The notes under the pieces were generated by a model. It was not told the origin of the DNA. It saw only the letters and a program-made list of their open reading frames with translations, and searched no databases. The position numbers were made by a program, and so were the translations under genes. A stretch of 64,000 bases of DNA from Rhodococcus wratislaviensis. Lineage in GTDB: Bacteria; Actinomycetota; Actinomycetes; Mycobacteriales; Mycobacteriaceae. This document shows positions 37,582-46,339 of the stretch, piece after piece; position 1 is the stretch's first letter, and each line of letters opens with the position of its first letter. Where the stretch lies: NCBI RefSeq assembly GCF_900455735.1, contig NZ_UAUI01000022.1, positions 558,001 through 622,000 on the forward strand, in the 5' to 3' direction.

Positions 37582-38619
37582 ATGAGAAGTATGCCGATAA
37601 AGCTGATGGCCGTCGCGGTGGTCGCCGCTTTCGCCTCGGCCGCTTGTGGATCCGGCGGTTCCGGTTCCAGTGGACCCGTGTCCGGCACATGGGACGACGT
37701 CGTCGCAGCCGCTAAGGGCGAAGGCAGTGTGCTCCTGTACTCGAGCCAGAACCCCGCCAATCTCGACGCTCTCAAAGTGGCCTTCGAGCAGGAGTATCCC
37801 GAGATCTCCCTCGAATACGTCCGGGGAACCGACGCCGATATCAACCCGAAGGTCGAGGTCGAGAATCAGACGAAGCGCGGTACCGCTGACGTGCACATGC
37901 TGACGGACGCCGCGTGGATCGAGACGGCCGCCGAGTCGGGCACCTACTCGACCGATCTCGTCGGCCCGGCATTCGATGCGCCGGAGTACGAACCGCAGAA
38001 GAGCATCATTTCCGACAAATTCTTCCTGACGAGTGCGGCGGTGTTCTCTCTCGGATGGAACACGTCGGCACTTCCGGGAGGGCTGCAGAAGCCGGCAGAC
38101 CTCCTCGACCCGGCGTTGAAGGGCAAGATCGGAATCGTCAACCCGTCCGGTATCGCCTCGTACGTCGACTTCTACCGATTCTTCGAGAAGAACTTCGGCG
38201 CCGACTATCTTCAGAAGCTCGCGGAACTGAAACCACGCATCTACCCGAGCGCACTGGGTGTCGCTCAGGCCTTGACCTCCGGCGAGATCGTCGCGACCCC
38301 CGTGGTGCAACCCCTGGTGCGGGAAAAGGAATCGGGCGCACCGGTGGACTGGGCATTGCCGTCCCCTCCGTGGGGGACCCCCTGGTTCACACACGCACTG
38401 TCCGCGGCGCCGCACCCGAATGCGGCACAGGTGCTGGCGAACTTCATGGCCACCCCCGCCGGCCAGAAGGCGCTGTCACTCGGCTACGCGAGCGCCCTTC
38501 CCGACATCGAAGGAAGCGTCGCGCGAGCCCAGGACATCGCGCTGCCCAACCCGTCCGATCTGACGCCCGAATCACTCACCGAATACCAGTCCGGCTGGGA
38601 AAAGAGATTCATCCAGTGA
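37582..38619 (+). CDS. ABC transporter substrate-binding lipoprotein (Fe3+/AfuA-like class)
   Basis: A 345-residue lipoprotein with lipobox ASAAC and a type 2 periplasmic-binding fold: EGSVLLYSSQNPANLDALKVAFEQEYP at the mature N terminus and LLDPALKGKIGIVNPSG in the hinge, as in the ferric-ion/2-aminoethylphosphonate/polyamine group. Although named for iron, many relatives bind organic anions. Location in the catabolic regulon and lack of an iron box argue for an organic substrate (inference). GGAAGG lies upstream of ATG 37582. The stop overlaps the next gene as GTGA. Confidence 0.85.
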   Translation: MRSMPIKLMAVAVVAAFASAACGSGGSGSSGPVSGTWDDVVAAAKGEGSVLLYSSQNPANLDALKVAFEQEYPEISLEYVRGTDADINPKVEVENQTKRGTADVHMLTDAAWIETAAESGTYSTDLVGPAFDAPEYEPQKSIISDKFFLTSAAVFSLGWNTSALPGGLQKPADLLDPALKGKIGIVNPSGIASYVDFYRFFEKNFGADYLQKLAELKPRIYPSALGVAQALTSGEIVATPVVQPLVREKESGAPVDWALPSPPWGTPWFTHALSAAPHPNAAQVLANFMATPAGQKALSLGYASALPDIEGSVARAQDIALPNPSDLTPESLTEYQSGWEKRFIQ

Positions 38620-39431
38620 CAACCAACGACGGGCGACTGCGTGACACCTGCGCACTCGTCACCGGTGCTGCACGAGGAATAGGCGCCGCGACCGCGGAAC
38701 TCTTCCACGCCCACGGGGCCACGGTCTACCTCGGCGACGTCGACGACGAGCTGGGCGAAAGTGTCGCGGCGAAAATCGGTGCGAGAGCGCACTACCGGCA
38801 CCTCGACGTCACCGACGAATCCCAGTGGACGCGCGTCACCACCGACATGGCGGATCGCGGGCATTCGGTGCGTGTTCTCGTCAACTCCGCGGGCGCCGCA
38901 TCCAAAGCGTCCATCATGCAGACGTCGCTCGCAGATCTACGACGCATGATCGACCTCAACCTCGTGGGCACCTTCCTCGGTCTGCAAGCCGCAGGCGACG
39001 CGATGACCACCGGCGGGTCCGTCGTCAACTTGTCTTCGCTGCGTGGCGTCCTCGCGACTGCCGAGCTCGGAGCGTACGGCGCGTCGAAGTTCGGTGTTCG
39101 TGCCTTGACACGCGTTGCGGCGTTGGAGTTCGCGGAATCGAATATCCGGGTCAACGCGGTCTGCCCGGGCAGCATCGAGACGGCAATCACCGCCGGTGCC
39201 GACTTCGCCGACGACGACATGGACGCGTATGTGAAAAGCATTCCGCTGCAACGCCGGGGTCTACCGCTCGAGGTCGCGAAGGCCATCCTGTTTCTCGCGT
39301 GCGAGGACAGCAGCTACATCACCGGCTCCGATCTCATGATCGACGGCGGAACCTCCGCGGGCGCCAGGACTCCGAAGCGCCCACAGCCAACCCTCGACAA
39401 CCCACTCGCAACCAAGCAGGTGCCAAGGTGA
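38616..39431 (+). CDS. Short-chain dehydrogenase/reductase
   Basis: A 271-residue SDR with TGAARGIGAA, VLVNSAGAA, NLSSLRG (serine) and YGASK. It has a C-terminal tail after the usual DGG end that is rich in Pro, Thr and Lys (about 20 residues). It starts with GTG overlapping the binding-protein stop and ends overlapping the ATPase GTG. An enzyme gene is thus placed between transporter components and coupled to both, which links uptake to the first oxidation step. Confidence 0.86.
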   Translation: MTTNDGRLRDTCALVTGAARGIGAATAELFHAHGATVYLGDVDDELGESVAAKIGARAHYRHLDVTDESQWTRVTTDMADRGHSVRVLVNSAGAASKASIMQTSLADLRRMIDLNLVGTFLGLQAAGDAMTTGGSVVNLSSLRGVLATAELGAYGASKFGVRALTRVAALEFAESNIRVNAVCPGSIETAITAGADFADDDMDAYVKSIPLQRRGLPLEVAKAILFLACEDSSYITGSDLMIDGGTSAGARTPKRPQPTLDNPLATKQVPR

Positions 39432-40591
39432 CATCGCAATTCCGGGTTTCCAACCTGACCAAGACCTTCGGGTCCAACACCATCGTCGATCAACTCGACC
39501 TCGACATTCAGGACGGTGAATTTCTCGTCCTGCTCGGCCCCAGCGGTTGCGGGAAAACGACCACGTTACGATGCATCGCCGGTCTCGAGACACCCGAAGG
39601 CGGGTCGATCACGTTCAAGGACCACACTGTGTTCGATGCGTCGAGCCGTATCAACGTTCCGGCGTACAAGCGCAACATCGGCATGGTCTTCCAGTCCTAC
39701 GCGTTGTGGCCCAACATGACGGTGCGAGAAAACATCCGGTACCCCTTGAAAGTTCGGGGGATGAAGAGCGCCATCGCCGCCGGACAGGTCGAGACCGCAG
39801 CAGGCATGGTTGATTGCGGCGCCCTGCTCGACCGGTATCCGTCCCAGCTCAGCGGTGGACAGCAACAGCGAGTAGCCGTGGCCCGCGGCCTGGTCGCCCA
39901 ACCCGACCTGGTGCTGTTCGACGAACCCCTGAGCAATCTCGATGCGCGGCTGCGTGATCAGGTGCGGTCTCAGATTCATCAACTACACCAACGACTGGGT
40001 TTCACTGCCGTATTCGTCACCCACGATCAGGCCGAGGCGTTTGCGCTCGGTGACCGACTCGCCATCATGAAGGCGGGCAAGATCGAACAGTACGACACCC
40101 CGGAGCGGGTCTACGAGACCCCTTCCTCCGACTATGTCGCGGCGTTCATCGGGATGGCGAACCGGCTCGAACTCGTCCGCCGGCACGAGGGGTGGACCAC
40201 GCGAGCGGGGGCTCCCGTCGATCTCGACGCGGCCGGAGTCCAAGGCGACTACATCAGCGGCGATACGGCTCTGGGAAGGCTCCGGCCCGACGACCTCGCA
40301 CTTCATCATTCACTCGACGAGGTCCGTGCGGGTGACGTCGGCTTCGTCGGCGATCTCGTCACCTCGGAGTACGGAGGCCGCTATTTCGACGTGACGGTCG
40401 ATGCCGGAGGTGAGCAGTTGTTCGTCCGCGCAGATGCGGAACTGCACGGACGCTGGTTGCGTGGTGCCGCCATCGGATCTCCTCTGGTGGTGAGCTTCTC
40501 GCCCACCAAGCTGCGAGTGTTTCCGCATCCGGACGGCCACGTGGATCTCCAGGTTCCCGTGCTCGCCCAGGCCGCCCGATCGGAGGCGTGA
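39428..40591 (+). CDS. ABC importer ATP-binding protein (FbpC/PotA-like)
   Basis: A 387-residue ATPase with Walker [11 protein letters not shown], the Q-loop [14 protein letters not shown], signature [15 protein letters not shown], Walker [13 protein letters not shown], the H-loop VTHDQAEAF and a C-terminal TOBE-type domain (residues about 240-370). The ALWPNMTV loop is typical of the ferric/putrescine importer ATPases. It energises the fused permease encoded next; their genes meet at TGATG-type overlap. GTG 39428 overlaps the preceding stop. Confidence 0.92.
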   Translation: MTSQFRVSNLTKTFGSNTIVDQLDLDIQDGEFLVLLGPSGCGKTTTLRCIAGLETPEGGSITFKDHTVFDASSRINVPAYKRNIGMVFQSYALWPNMTVRENIRYPLKVRGMKSAIAAGQVETAAGMVDCGALLDRYPSQLSGGQQQRVAVARGLVAQPDLVLFDEPLSNLDARLRDQVRSQIHQLHQRLGFTAVFVTHDQAEAFALGDRLAIMKAGKIEQYDTPERVYETPSSDYVAAFIGMANRLELVRRHEGWTTRAGAPVDLDAAGVQGDYISGDTALGRLRPDDLALHHSLDEVRAGDVGFVGDLVTSEYGGRYFDVTVDAGGEQLFVRADAELHGRWLRGAAIGSPLVVSFSPTKLRVFPHPDGHVDLQVPVLAQAARSEA

Positions 40592-42291
40592 TGGCTACGG
40601 TTGCGGTGAGCCGCGGCGCACGTCCGTTCGTCGTCAGTACGGTGTGGCGTACCCGGCTCGGGTACGGCGCGCTGCTGGCGGTTCTGGCGTATCTCGTCGT
40701 GCTACCGCTCTTCCGATTGCAGTCGCTGGCGTTCGAGGACGGCGGTCGCGGATATCAAGCCCAGTACGGCCGGTACGACATCGGCCAAACCATCCGGACG
40801 ACCATCGCGCTCGCTGTCTCGTCACTCGCCATCGCCATGGTCCTGGGAACGATTCTTGCGTTCGCGGCGACCAGGCTGCCACGCCGGCTGAGCTTTCTCA
40901 GGATCGTCCCCATCCTGCCCATCGTGATGCCGGCGGTGGCCAATGTGGTCGGGTGGGCATTTCTCCTCTCCCCCGGACCCGGGTATCTGAACGCGCTCCT
41001 GCGCAAGCTTCCCTGGTGGAACCACGTGGACTCCGGACCGATCGACGTCTACAGCACACCGTGGATCATCATTCTCACGGGTTTCGGACTCACGTCCTTC
41101 GTCTACCTCTTCGTCAGCGCGGGAATGCAGAACATCAGTTCCGAGCACCTCGAGGCAGCACAGATCAGCGGTTCGTCGACGCTCGGGGTGTTCTTTCGTG
41201 TAGTGCTCCCGCTGCTTCGCCCCTCCCTGGTGTACGGCGGTGGCATTGCGCTGCTTCTCGGTCTGGGCCAATTCACCGGACCGCTCCTGCTGGGACAGAA
41301 CACCGGCGTGAAAGTCCTCACCACCGAAATGTATCGGCGGGTGTCCGAGTCGCCGGCGGACTTCGCCGCTGCAGCCGCGGCGGGCTCGCCGCTCGTCATC
41401 TTCGGCGTCGTGGTCGTGCTGGCGCAGAAGATGCTTCTCGGTAATCAGTCACGCTTCGTCACTCACGGGGGAAAAGCGTTCGCACCGAATACCGGTCGTT
41501 CGGCGTGGGCCGCCGTGTGCATCTCGGGATACGCGATGCTCGCACTCGTCGTTCCGTTGATCGGACTCGCCATCGTGGCCGTGTCTCCCTATTGGTCGGA
41601 GACACTGTCCTGGAATCTCTTCACACTCGACAACTTCCGGGCGCTTTTCCGGACGGCGAGCATCGTCGACTCGGTGTACACGAGTCTCCTCACCTCCGTG
41701 GTGGCGGTCGCCATCTGCGTGCCGATCGGTTACCTCACCGCCACGCTGCTCGTGCGAGGTCGCAAACACAGGGTGCTGGCAACCGTCGGTGACGTCATCA
41801 CCGCTCTCCCCCTGGGCATTCCAGCGGTGATCTTCGGCGTCGGGTTCCTGCTCACGTACACCCAGCCTCCGCTGATTCTCTACGGGACCAAAGCGGTCAT
41901 CATCCTCGTCTACATCGTGCTGATGGTGCCCTTCTCGACCCGAATGCAAATGACGGCGATGCTGTCACTCGGGGAGACCTATGCCGAGGCGTCGGCCACG
42001 AGCGGTGCGAGCCCGTTCGTCACCAACATCCGTGTGATTCTGCCGCTGATGAGGCCCACCGTGCTCAGTTCCGTCGCGTTGATGTTCATCCTGCTGACCC
42101 ACGAGTTCGCCGCCTCACTGCTCGTCCGTGCCGCCACGACACAGGTGATGGGTACGCTGCTGTTCGACCTGTGGGAGAACGGCTCCTACCCGCTGGTGGC
42201 CGCGATGGCCCTTCTCATGACCGCCGTGACCAGCATCGGTGTCGTGATCGCGATGCTCGTCGGCGGCCGAAACGTATTGAGCAATCTCTGA
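40591..42291 (+). CDS. Fused ABC importer permease (FbpB-like, two BPD domains)
   Basis: A 566-residue membrane protein with about twelve helices and two binding-protein-dependent permease domains in tandem. The EAA loops read EHLEAAQISGSSTLGVFFRVVLP in the first half and TYAEASATSGASPFVTNIRVILP in the second. This duplicated layout is usual for FbpB/AfuB-type importers and removes the need for a second permease. A GGAGG lies four bases before ATG 40591. It completes the importer with the lipoprotein and ATPase upstream. Confidence 0.91.
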   Translation: MATVAVSRGARPFVVSTVWRTRLGYGALLAVLAYLVVLPLFRLQSLAFEDGGRGYQAQYGRYDIGQTIRTTIALAVSSLAIAMVLGTILAFAATRLPRRLSFLRIVPILPIVMPAVANVVGWAFLLSPGPGYLNALLRKLPWWNHVDSGPIDVYSTPWIIILTGFGLTSFVYLFVSAGMQNISSEHLEAAQISGSSTLGVFFRVVLPLLRPSLVYGGGIALLLGLGQFTGPLLLGQNTGVKVLTTEMYRRVSESPADFAAAAAAGSPLVIFGVVVVLAQKMLLGNQSRFVTHGGKAFAPNTGRSAWAAVCISGYAMLALVVPLIGLAIVAVSPYWSETLSWNLFTLDNFRALFRTASIVDSVYTSLLTSVVAVAICVPIGYLTATLLVRGRKHRVLATVGDVITALPLGIPAVIFGVGFLLTYTQPPLILYGTKAVIILVYIVLMVPFSTRMQMTAMLSLGETYAEASATSGASPFVTNIRVILPLMRPTVLSSVALMFILLTHEFAASLLVRAATTQVMGTLLFDLWENGSYPLVAAMALLMTAVTSIGVVIAMLVGGRNVLSNL

Positions 42292-42336
42292 TGTCGATCT
42301 GCCCCGCCCGATCCGAACGAGTGACAAGGAGTCCAG

Positions 42337-43101
42337 ATGACTGTCGGCCCTGACCGACTTCGAGACAAGGTCGTCCTGCTGACGGGTGCGACCGGTGGTA
42401 TCGGCGCCGAGATCGTGCGAAGGCTCGCCGACGAGGGTGCTCACGTCGTCCTGACCGATCTCGAGAAATCGGCCTGCCAGGAATTGCTCGATACTCTCAC
42501 CCAGCCCGAGCGACACGCGGCGCTCGCCCTCGAGGTCTCCTCCGAGAAACAGTGGGAAGACGTCGTGGCAGCAACCGAGAGCACGTTCGGCGCGCTGCAC
42601 GCCCTGGTCAACAACGCTGCCATCGGCAGCGTCGCAACGGTCGACGAGGAAACCCGATCCCATTGGGATCGGGTGATCGGCGTCGGCCAGACCGGCACAT
42701 GGCTGGGTATGAAACATGCCGGCCCGCTCATCGAGCGGAGCGGCGGCGGTTCGATCGTGAACATGTGCTCGATACTGGGGACCGTGGGCGGTCTGGGCAA
42801 CAGCGTTGCCTATGCAGCCGCCAAAGGCGCAGTCCGGACGATGACGAAGAACGCCGCCCTGCACTGGGCGAAAGCGGGAGTGCGCGTCAACTCGCTGCAC
42901 CCGGGATTCATCGGTACGCCCCCGCTGCTCGAGCGCTGGGAGGGCAGCGAGCGTCACCGCGAAATGCTGGCCGGCACACCGATGGGCCGTCTCGGGCGGG
43001 GTGAGGAGATCGCGGCCGTAGTCGCCTTCCTGGCCGGCGACGACTCCACATTCGTCACCGGGTCGGAGATCTACGCCGACGGTGGGTGGACGGCGGCCTG
43101 A
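42337..43101 (+). CDS. Short-chain dehydrogenase/reductase
   Basis: A 254-residue SDR with TGATGGIGAE, LVNNAAIG, the catalytic serine in NMCSILG and tyrosine/lysine in YAAAK, ending in YADGGWTA. Motifs fit classical NAD(P)-dependent hydroxysteroid or 3-hydroxyacyl-type dehydrogenases, but the substrate is unknown. It is the last gene of the operon begun by the alpha/beta-hydrolase, 45 bases after the permease, and ends at a very strong terminator. Confidence 0.86.
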   Translation: MTVGPDRLRDKVVLLTGATGGIGAEIVRRLADEGAHVVLTDLEKSACQELLDTLTQPERHAALALEVSSEKQWEDVVAATESTFGALHALVNNAAIGSVATVDEETRSHWDRVIGVGQTGTWLGMKHAGPLIERSGGGSIVNMCSILGTVGGLGNSVAYAAAKGAVRTMTKNAALHWAKAGVRVNSLHPGFIGTPPLLERWEGSERHREMLAGTPMGRLGRGEEIAAVVAFLAGDDSTFVTGSEIYADGGWTAA

Positions 43102-43106
43102 GCGAG

Positions 43107-43153
43107 ACAGAAGAACATGGCCTCCGCGTGATGCGGAGGCCATGTTCTTCTGT
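43107..43153. terminator. Bidirectional terminator hairpin
   Basis: Perfect 21-base arms (43107-43127, 43133-43153) with a 5-base loop between the convergent SDR and quinone-reductase-like genes. The arm is rich in AAGAACATGGCC, so one face ends with a short U-rich run in either direction. Confidence 0.88.
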
Positions 43154-43168
43154 GTAGCGGCCGGAGCG

Positions 43169-44200
43169 TCAGCGTAGGCGGCACAGCGTCTTTCCCACGG
43201 TGCGGCCGTGCAGCATCGCGACGATGGCGTCCGGCGCCGACTCGAGGCCGTCGAACACGGTCTCCTCGACAACGAGACGACCGTCGCGGAGGTAGCTCCC
43301 GACCTCGGCCCGCATGTCGCCGAGCAGATGGTCGTAAGCACCAGCTCGGAAACCCCGCACCGTGAGGTTCTTCGCCACGATCTGAAAAAGATTGCTCGGA
43401 CTCGCCGCCGCCGTGTCCGCGTCATAGGAGGCGACAGCGCCCGCCATGGCCACCCGACCGCCTGGTCGGAGGTGATACAGGGCGGCCTCGAGATGCGTTC
43501 CACCCACGTTGTCGAAATACAGATCGATGCCGTTCGGTGCCGTGCTTGCGAGGGCTTCGGCCAGGTCCGGGCTGTGGTAGTCGAATGCGCCGTCGAGTTT
43601 CAGTTCGTCCAGGAGGAACCTGACCTTCTCGCCGGAACCGGTGCTGCCGACCACGTAGTGACCTCTGAGCTTCGCAATCTGGGCGGCGAGACTGCCGACC
43701 GCACCCGCGGCCGACGAGATCCACACGACGTCTCCACTCGTGAGTCCACCGATGCACTGCAATCCCACGTACGCCGTGAGCCCGGAGCTGCCCAGCGCTC
43801 CGAGATAGGATTGCGGCGGGTGCACGCTCGTGTCGAGGCGAGTCACGCCGCCGGCCCCGGCCAAGGTTTCGCTGCCCTGCCGGACCACCGCGAACTCACG
43901 GAAACCCTTGATGTGCAGAACCGTATCGCCCGGCTCGAAGCCGGGGTCGCGGGACTCGAGTACCTCGCCGACAGCCAATCCGGTCAGCGTCTCCCCGATG
44001 CCGAACGGCGGCAGGTAGCCTGCCGGGCCGGAAGGGCCGAGACGTATCCTGACGGACGGGTCGATCGACAACCACGAGTTGCGAACGAAAATCTCACCGG
44101 GCTCCAGTTCTTCGGGAACCGTCACCACGTCGAGGTGGAAGTCCGATGGCCGGACCTTCCCCTGGGGGTGGCGCGCCAGTTTCAGCTCATGACTCTGCAC
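43169..44200 (-). CDS. NADP-dependent enoyl reductase of the MDR family (CurA/PTGR-like)
   Basis: A 343-residue zinc-free medium-chain reductase. Family marks are an RPS-like N-terminal segment, SWLSIDPSVRIRL (the DPYMR-like motif), GALGSSGLTAYVGL, the NADP loop SSAAGAVGSLAAQIAKL and YFDNVGG. Relatives reduce the double bond of alpha,beta-unsaturated ketones (curcumin reductase, prostaglandin reductase, double-bond reductases). GTG 44200 has AAGGA five bases upstream. It is the third gene of an operon with an EthD-domain protein and an MBL hydrolase. Confidence 0.87.
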   Translation of the reverse strand: MQSHELKLARHPQGKVRPSDFHLDVVTVPEELEPGEIFVRNSWLSIDPSVRIRLGPSGPAGYLPPFGIGETLTGLAVGEVLESRDPGFEPGDTVLHIKGFREFAVVRQGSETLAGAGGVTRLDTSVHPPQSYLGALGSSGLTAYVGLQCIGGLTSGDVVWISSAAGAVGSLAAQIAKLRGHYVVGSTGSGEKVRFLLDELKLDGAFDYHSPDLAEALASTAPNGIDLYFDNVGGTHLEAALYHLRPGGRVAMAGAVASYDADTAAASPSNLFQIVAKNLTVRGFRAGAYDHLLGDMRAEVGSYLRDGRLVVEETVFDGLESAPDAIVAMLHGRTVGKTLCRLR

Positions 44201-44216
44201 AGGAATCCTTCCGCAC

Positions 44217-45233
44217 TCAGACCACGGAGAAGACGTCGCGGTCGTCTCGTCTTCGGACTGCGAGCCGACCGCGATCGACCAAAGTGTCGAGGTGCGCGAG
44301 GGTCTCACAGATGGCGATCATTTGATTGAACGGGTCGAGAGTGGAGAACGGCCTTTCGCGACGGGTCCACGTGACCGCGTCTGCGACGGCAGTCGCGGTC
44401 GCCGGCCCGAGCGAGACCAGCGCGTTGCGCATGGCCGCGAAACGCCGGTCATGATGCGCGAGAAGTTCTTCGACGCGCAGGTGCACGCTCGGTGTCGGAT
44501 CTCCGTGCGCCGGCAGCAGTTGCGAGTCGGGGCGTTCGAGCAGTCGGGTCAGCGACTCGAGGTAGCGCCCCAACGGCAGATCCCACTCACCGAGTTCGAA
44601 GCCGATCGACGGTGTGATCGTGGGCAGGACGTGGTCGCCACTGAAGAGCAGCCCCTGCTGTTCATCGTGAAAGACCATGTGCCCCTTAGTATGCCCCGGC
44701 GTGTGCACGACGTCGAGTGCGTGCCGTCCGATCCGGAGCGGACCGGCCGTGAGCCAGTGGTCGGGCTGTTCCCAGTCCGAGGGGTAGAAGGGTTCCGCGG
44801 CGGTCAAGACCTCGACCGTGTCTGCCAGGAGGGGGGCACCGGCGCGGCGGAGTTCGCGCAGAGAATCCGTCGGCACGTTACTGCCGAGTGCACTGACGGC
44901 TGCCAATCCGTCGGCCTCGGCCATCCCGAGGTGGACGCGGGCGCCGTGACGACGGCGGAGTTCGATCGCGAACGTGTAGTGATCGCGGTGCACGTGAGTG
45001 ACATAGATGTCGTGAATCTGCTCGGTGCTGTGCCCGATGTGGAACAGTGCGCGCTCCATCTCGTCGAAAGTCGTGTCGACTCGCCAGCCACCGTCGACGA
45101 GGGCCAGGCCGTCCTCGGTCTCGAGGGCGTAGACGTTGACCGCTCCGAGGCCGTCATCGGGCATCTGGAGGGGCACTCGATGCACACCGGGCGCCACCTC
45201 GTAGCAGCCCGGTTCCATCCAGTGCGCCCTCAT
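44217..45233 (-). CDS. MBL-fold metallo-hydrolase
   Basis: A 338-residue metallo-beta-lactamase-fold protein with the metal motif THVHRDH, a further ligand in HTPGHTKGH, an aspartate in FSGDHVLP and a histidine in PAHGDPTP. A C-terminal helical/winged region (residues about 260-338) resembles the extension of thioesterase-, lactonase- and glyoxalase-II-like members. It may hydrolyse a lactone or thioester in the pathway (inference). ATG 45233 overlaps the stop of the EthD-domain gene (ATGA). Confidence 0.86.
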   Translation of the reverse strand: MRAHWMEPGCYEVAPGVHRVPLQMPDDGLGAVNVYALETEDGLALVDGGWRVDTTFDEMERALFHIGHSTEQIHDIYVTHVHRDHYTFAIELRRRHGARVHLGMAEADGLAAVSALGSNVPTDSLRELRRAGAPLLADTVEVLTAAEPFYPSDWEQPDHWLTAGPLRIGRHALDVVHTPGHTKGHMVFHDEQQGLLFSGDHVLPTITPSIGFELGEWDLPLGRYLESLTRLLERPDSQLLPAHGDPTPSVHLRVEELLAHHDRRFAAMRNALVSLGPATATAVADAVTWTRRERPFSTLDPFNQMIAICETLAHLDTLVDRGRLAVRRRDDRDVFSVV

Positions 45234-45568
45234 GATCGACCGCTGTCCACTTCGACCATCGTTTTCTCCTCGCCCATGACGAGGATGCGCTTTCCCCGCA
45301 TCTGGCCGACGTTGTCCACTGCGGCTTGCCATTCCGGGCTGGCGAGCGCGGCATCGAGGTCCTCGCGGGAGTCGAAGCTCAGAATCGAGACGCCGTCCCA
45401 TTCCCGTGACCTGTCGTCCATCGCGTCGAGCACTTCGGTGTGCTGCCATCGCCGCAGCCCTGGGAGCGGGTAGGTCACGTCGGCATGTTCGCCGCGCCAC
45501 CACTGGATGAACTGCTCATGGCTCCAGTCGTGCGGACGGGCGGCCAAGACGATCAAGTTGTACATCAT
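45230..45568 (-). CDS. EthD-domain small protein
   Basis: A 112-residue ferredoxin-like dimeric alpha/beta-barrel protein: NLIVLAARPHDWSHEQFIQWWRGEHADV at the N terminus and a conserved middle WDGVSILSFDSREDLDAALASPEW, both typical of EthD-like proteins. Some relatives are small monooxygenase, isomerase or decarboxylase-like enzymes; others are uncharacterised helpers in ring degradation. Two adjacent methionines (45568, 45565) follow GGAG. It leads a three-gene operon with the MBL hydrolase and the enoyl reductase, and an island operator lies directly upstream. Confidence 0.82.
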   Translation of the reverse strand: MMYNLIVLAARPHDWSHEQFIQWWRGEHADVTYPLPGLRRWQHTEVLDAMDDRSREWDGVSILSFDSREDLDAALASPEWQAAVDNVGQMRGKRILVMGEEKTMVEVDSGRS

Positions 45569-45579
45569 CACTCCGTAAC

Positions 45580-45597
45580 TGACCTGAATTTGGTTCA
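45580..45597. promoter_or_regulatory. Island operator 6 (EthD operon)
   Basis: TGACCTGAATTTGGTTCA matches 11 of 14 fixed positions and lies 12 bases upstream of the EthD-domain start. Confidence 0.65.
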
Positions 45598-45640
45598 AAT
45601 CTCGAGGGAAAGGAGAGCCACCCCTCCGCACACGCCCGCA

Positions 45641-46279
45641 TCACGCGCGGACGATGCGCAGGGTGGCGTCTCGAACGTGCTGGTTGAGCTGGTCGAGGGT
45701 CATGTCCCCGTCGGGTCGGTACCAACGCCACACGCTGACGACGAGTCCGAGGATCAGCCGGGCCATCAGTCGCGGATCACTGTCGGCGAATACGCCTGCG
45801 CCCATCCCCCGCGCGATGAGGAGCGACCACTCTTCTTCGATCGAGTTCACCAGCGCGCGTGAGGTCTGGCGCTCGGCCTCTTCCTTCTCGGATTGGCGGG
45901 GAGTGGCGAGCAGGTCCATATGACTCTGGAGGATGCGCCGCTGAAGGGCGTCCCGCGGGGTCGCTTCCAGAGCGCTGGTGACGGCGGCACTCAACGCCTC
46001 GACCGGGTCGTCGACGCCCTCGATCGCGGCAGCGAATCGCTCGAGTGACTGCGCCAGTTCGAGACGCATGATGGTCAGCAGGCAGTGACCCTTCGACTCG
46101 AAATAGTGATAGAGCGCCGTCTGACCGATGCCGACCTCGTCGGCGATCGACGCCCACTTCGTATGCTCGAAGCCGACCTCCCCGAAGCGTTCGATCGCGG
46201 CTGTCAGGATCAACCCGCGCTTCGAACGCGGACCATCGCGGAGCGTCATGGCTTCTACGGACACTGAATCCCCATCCAT
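45641..46279 (-). CDS. TetR-family regulator, probable master repressor of the catabolic island
   Basis: A 212-residue TetR protein. The DNA-binding domain runs from ILTAAIERFGEVGFEHTKWASIADEVGIGQTALYHYFESKGHCL, and a C-terminal domain of KstR2/FadR-like length (with VSVWRWYRPDG near the end) should bind a small effector, often an acyl-CoA. One copy of the 18-bp island palindrome lies 36-53 bases upstream of its start, which implies autoregulation; it is the only regulator inside the island. Starts at 46279 or 46249 are both possible and neither has a clear ribosome site. No cysteine/metal features are seen. Confidence 0.85.
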   Translation of the reverse strand: MDGDSVSVEAMTLRDGPRSKRGLILTAAIERFGEVGFEHTKWASIADEVGIGQTALYHYFESKGHCLLTIMRLELAQSLERFAAAIEGVDDPVEALSAAVTSALEATPRDALQRRILQSHMDLLATPRQSEKEEAERQTSRALVNSIEEEWSLLIARGMGAGVFADSDPRLMARLILGLVVSVWRWYRPDGDMTLDQLNQHVRDATLRIVRA

Positions 46280-46314
46280 CGGTTGGTTGTCGGGTCGGTA
46301 CCGGTCAGACTACC

Positions 46315-46332
46315 TGAACTGAGGTCAGGTCG
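46315..46332. promoter_or_regulatory. Island operator 7 (TetR autoregulation)
   Basis: TGAACTGAGGTCAGGTCG matches 12 of 14 fixed positions and lies upstream of the TetR gene, between it and the end of the CoA-ligase gene. Confidence 0.7.
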
Positions 46333-46339
46333 GGTCGAA

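Noticed and set aside
37582-42291. Iron importer annotation for the second ABC system
   Set aside because: The fold class is shared with ferric transporters, but the operon has a catabolic operator, embedded SDR genes and no iron box.
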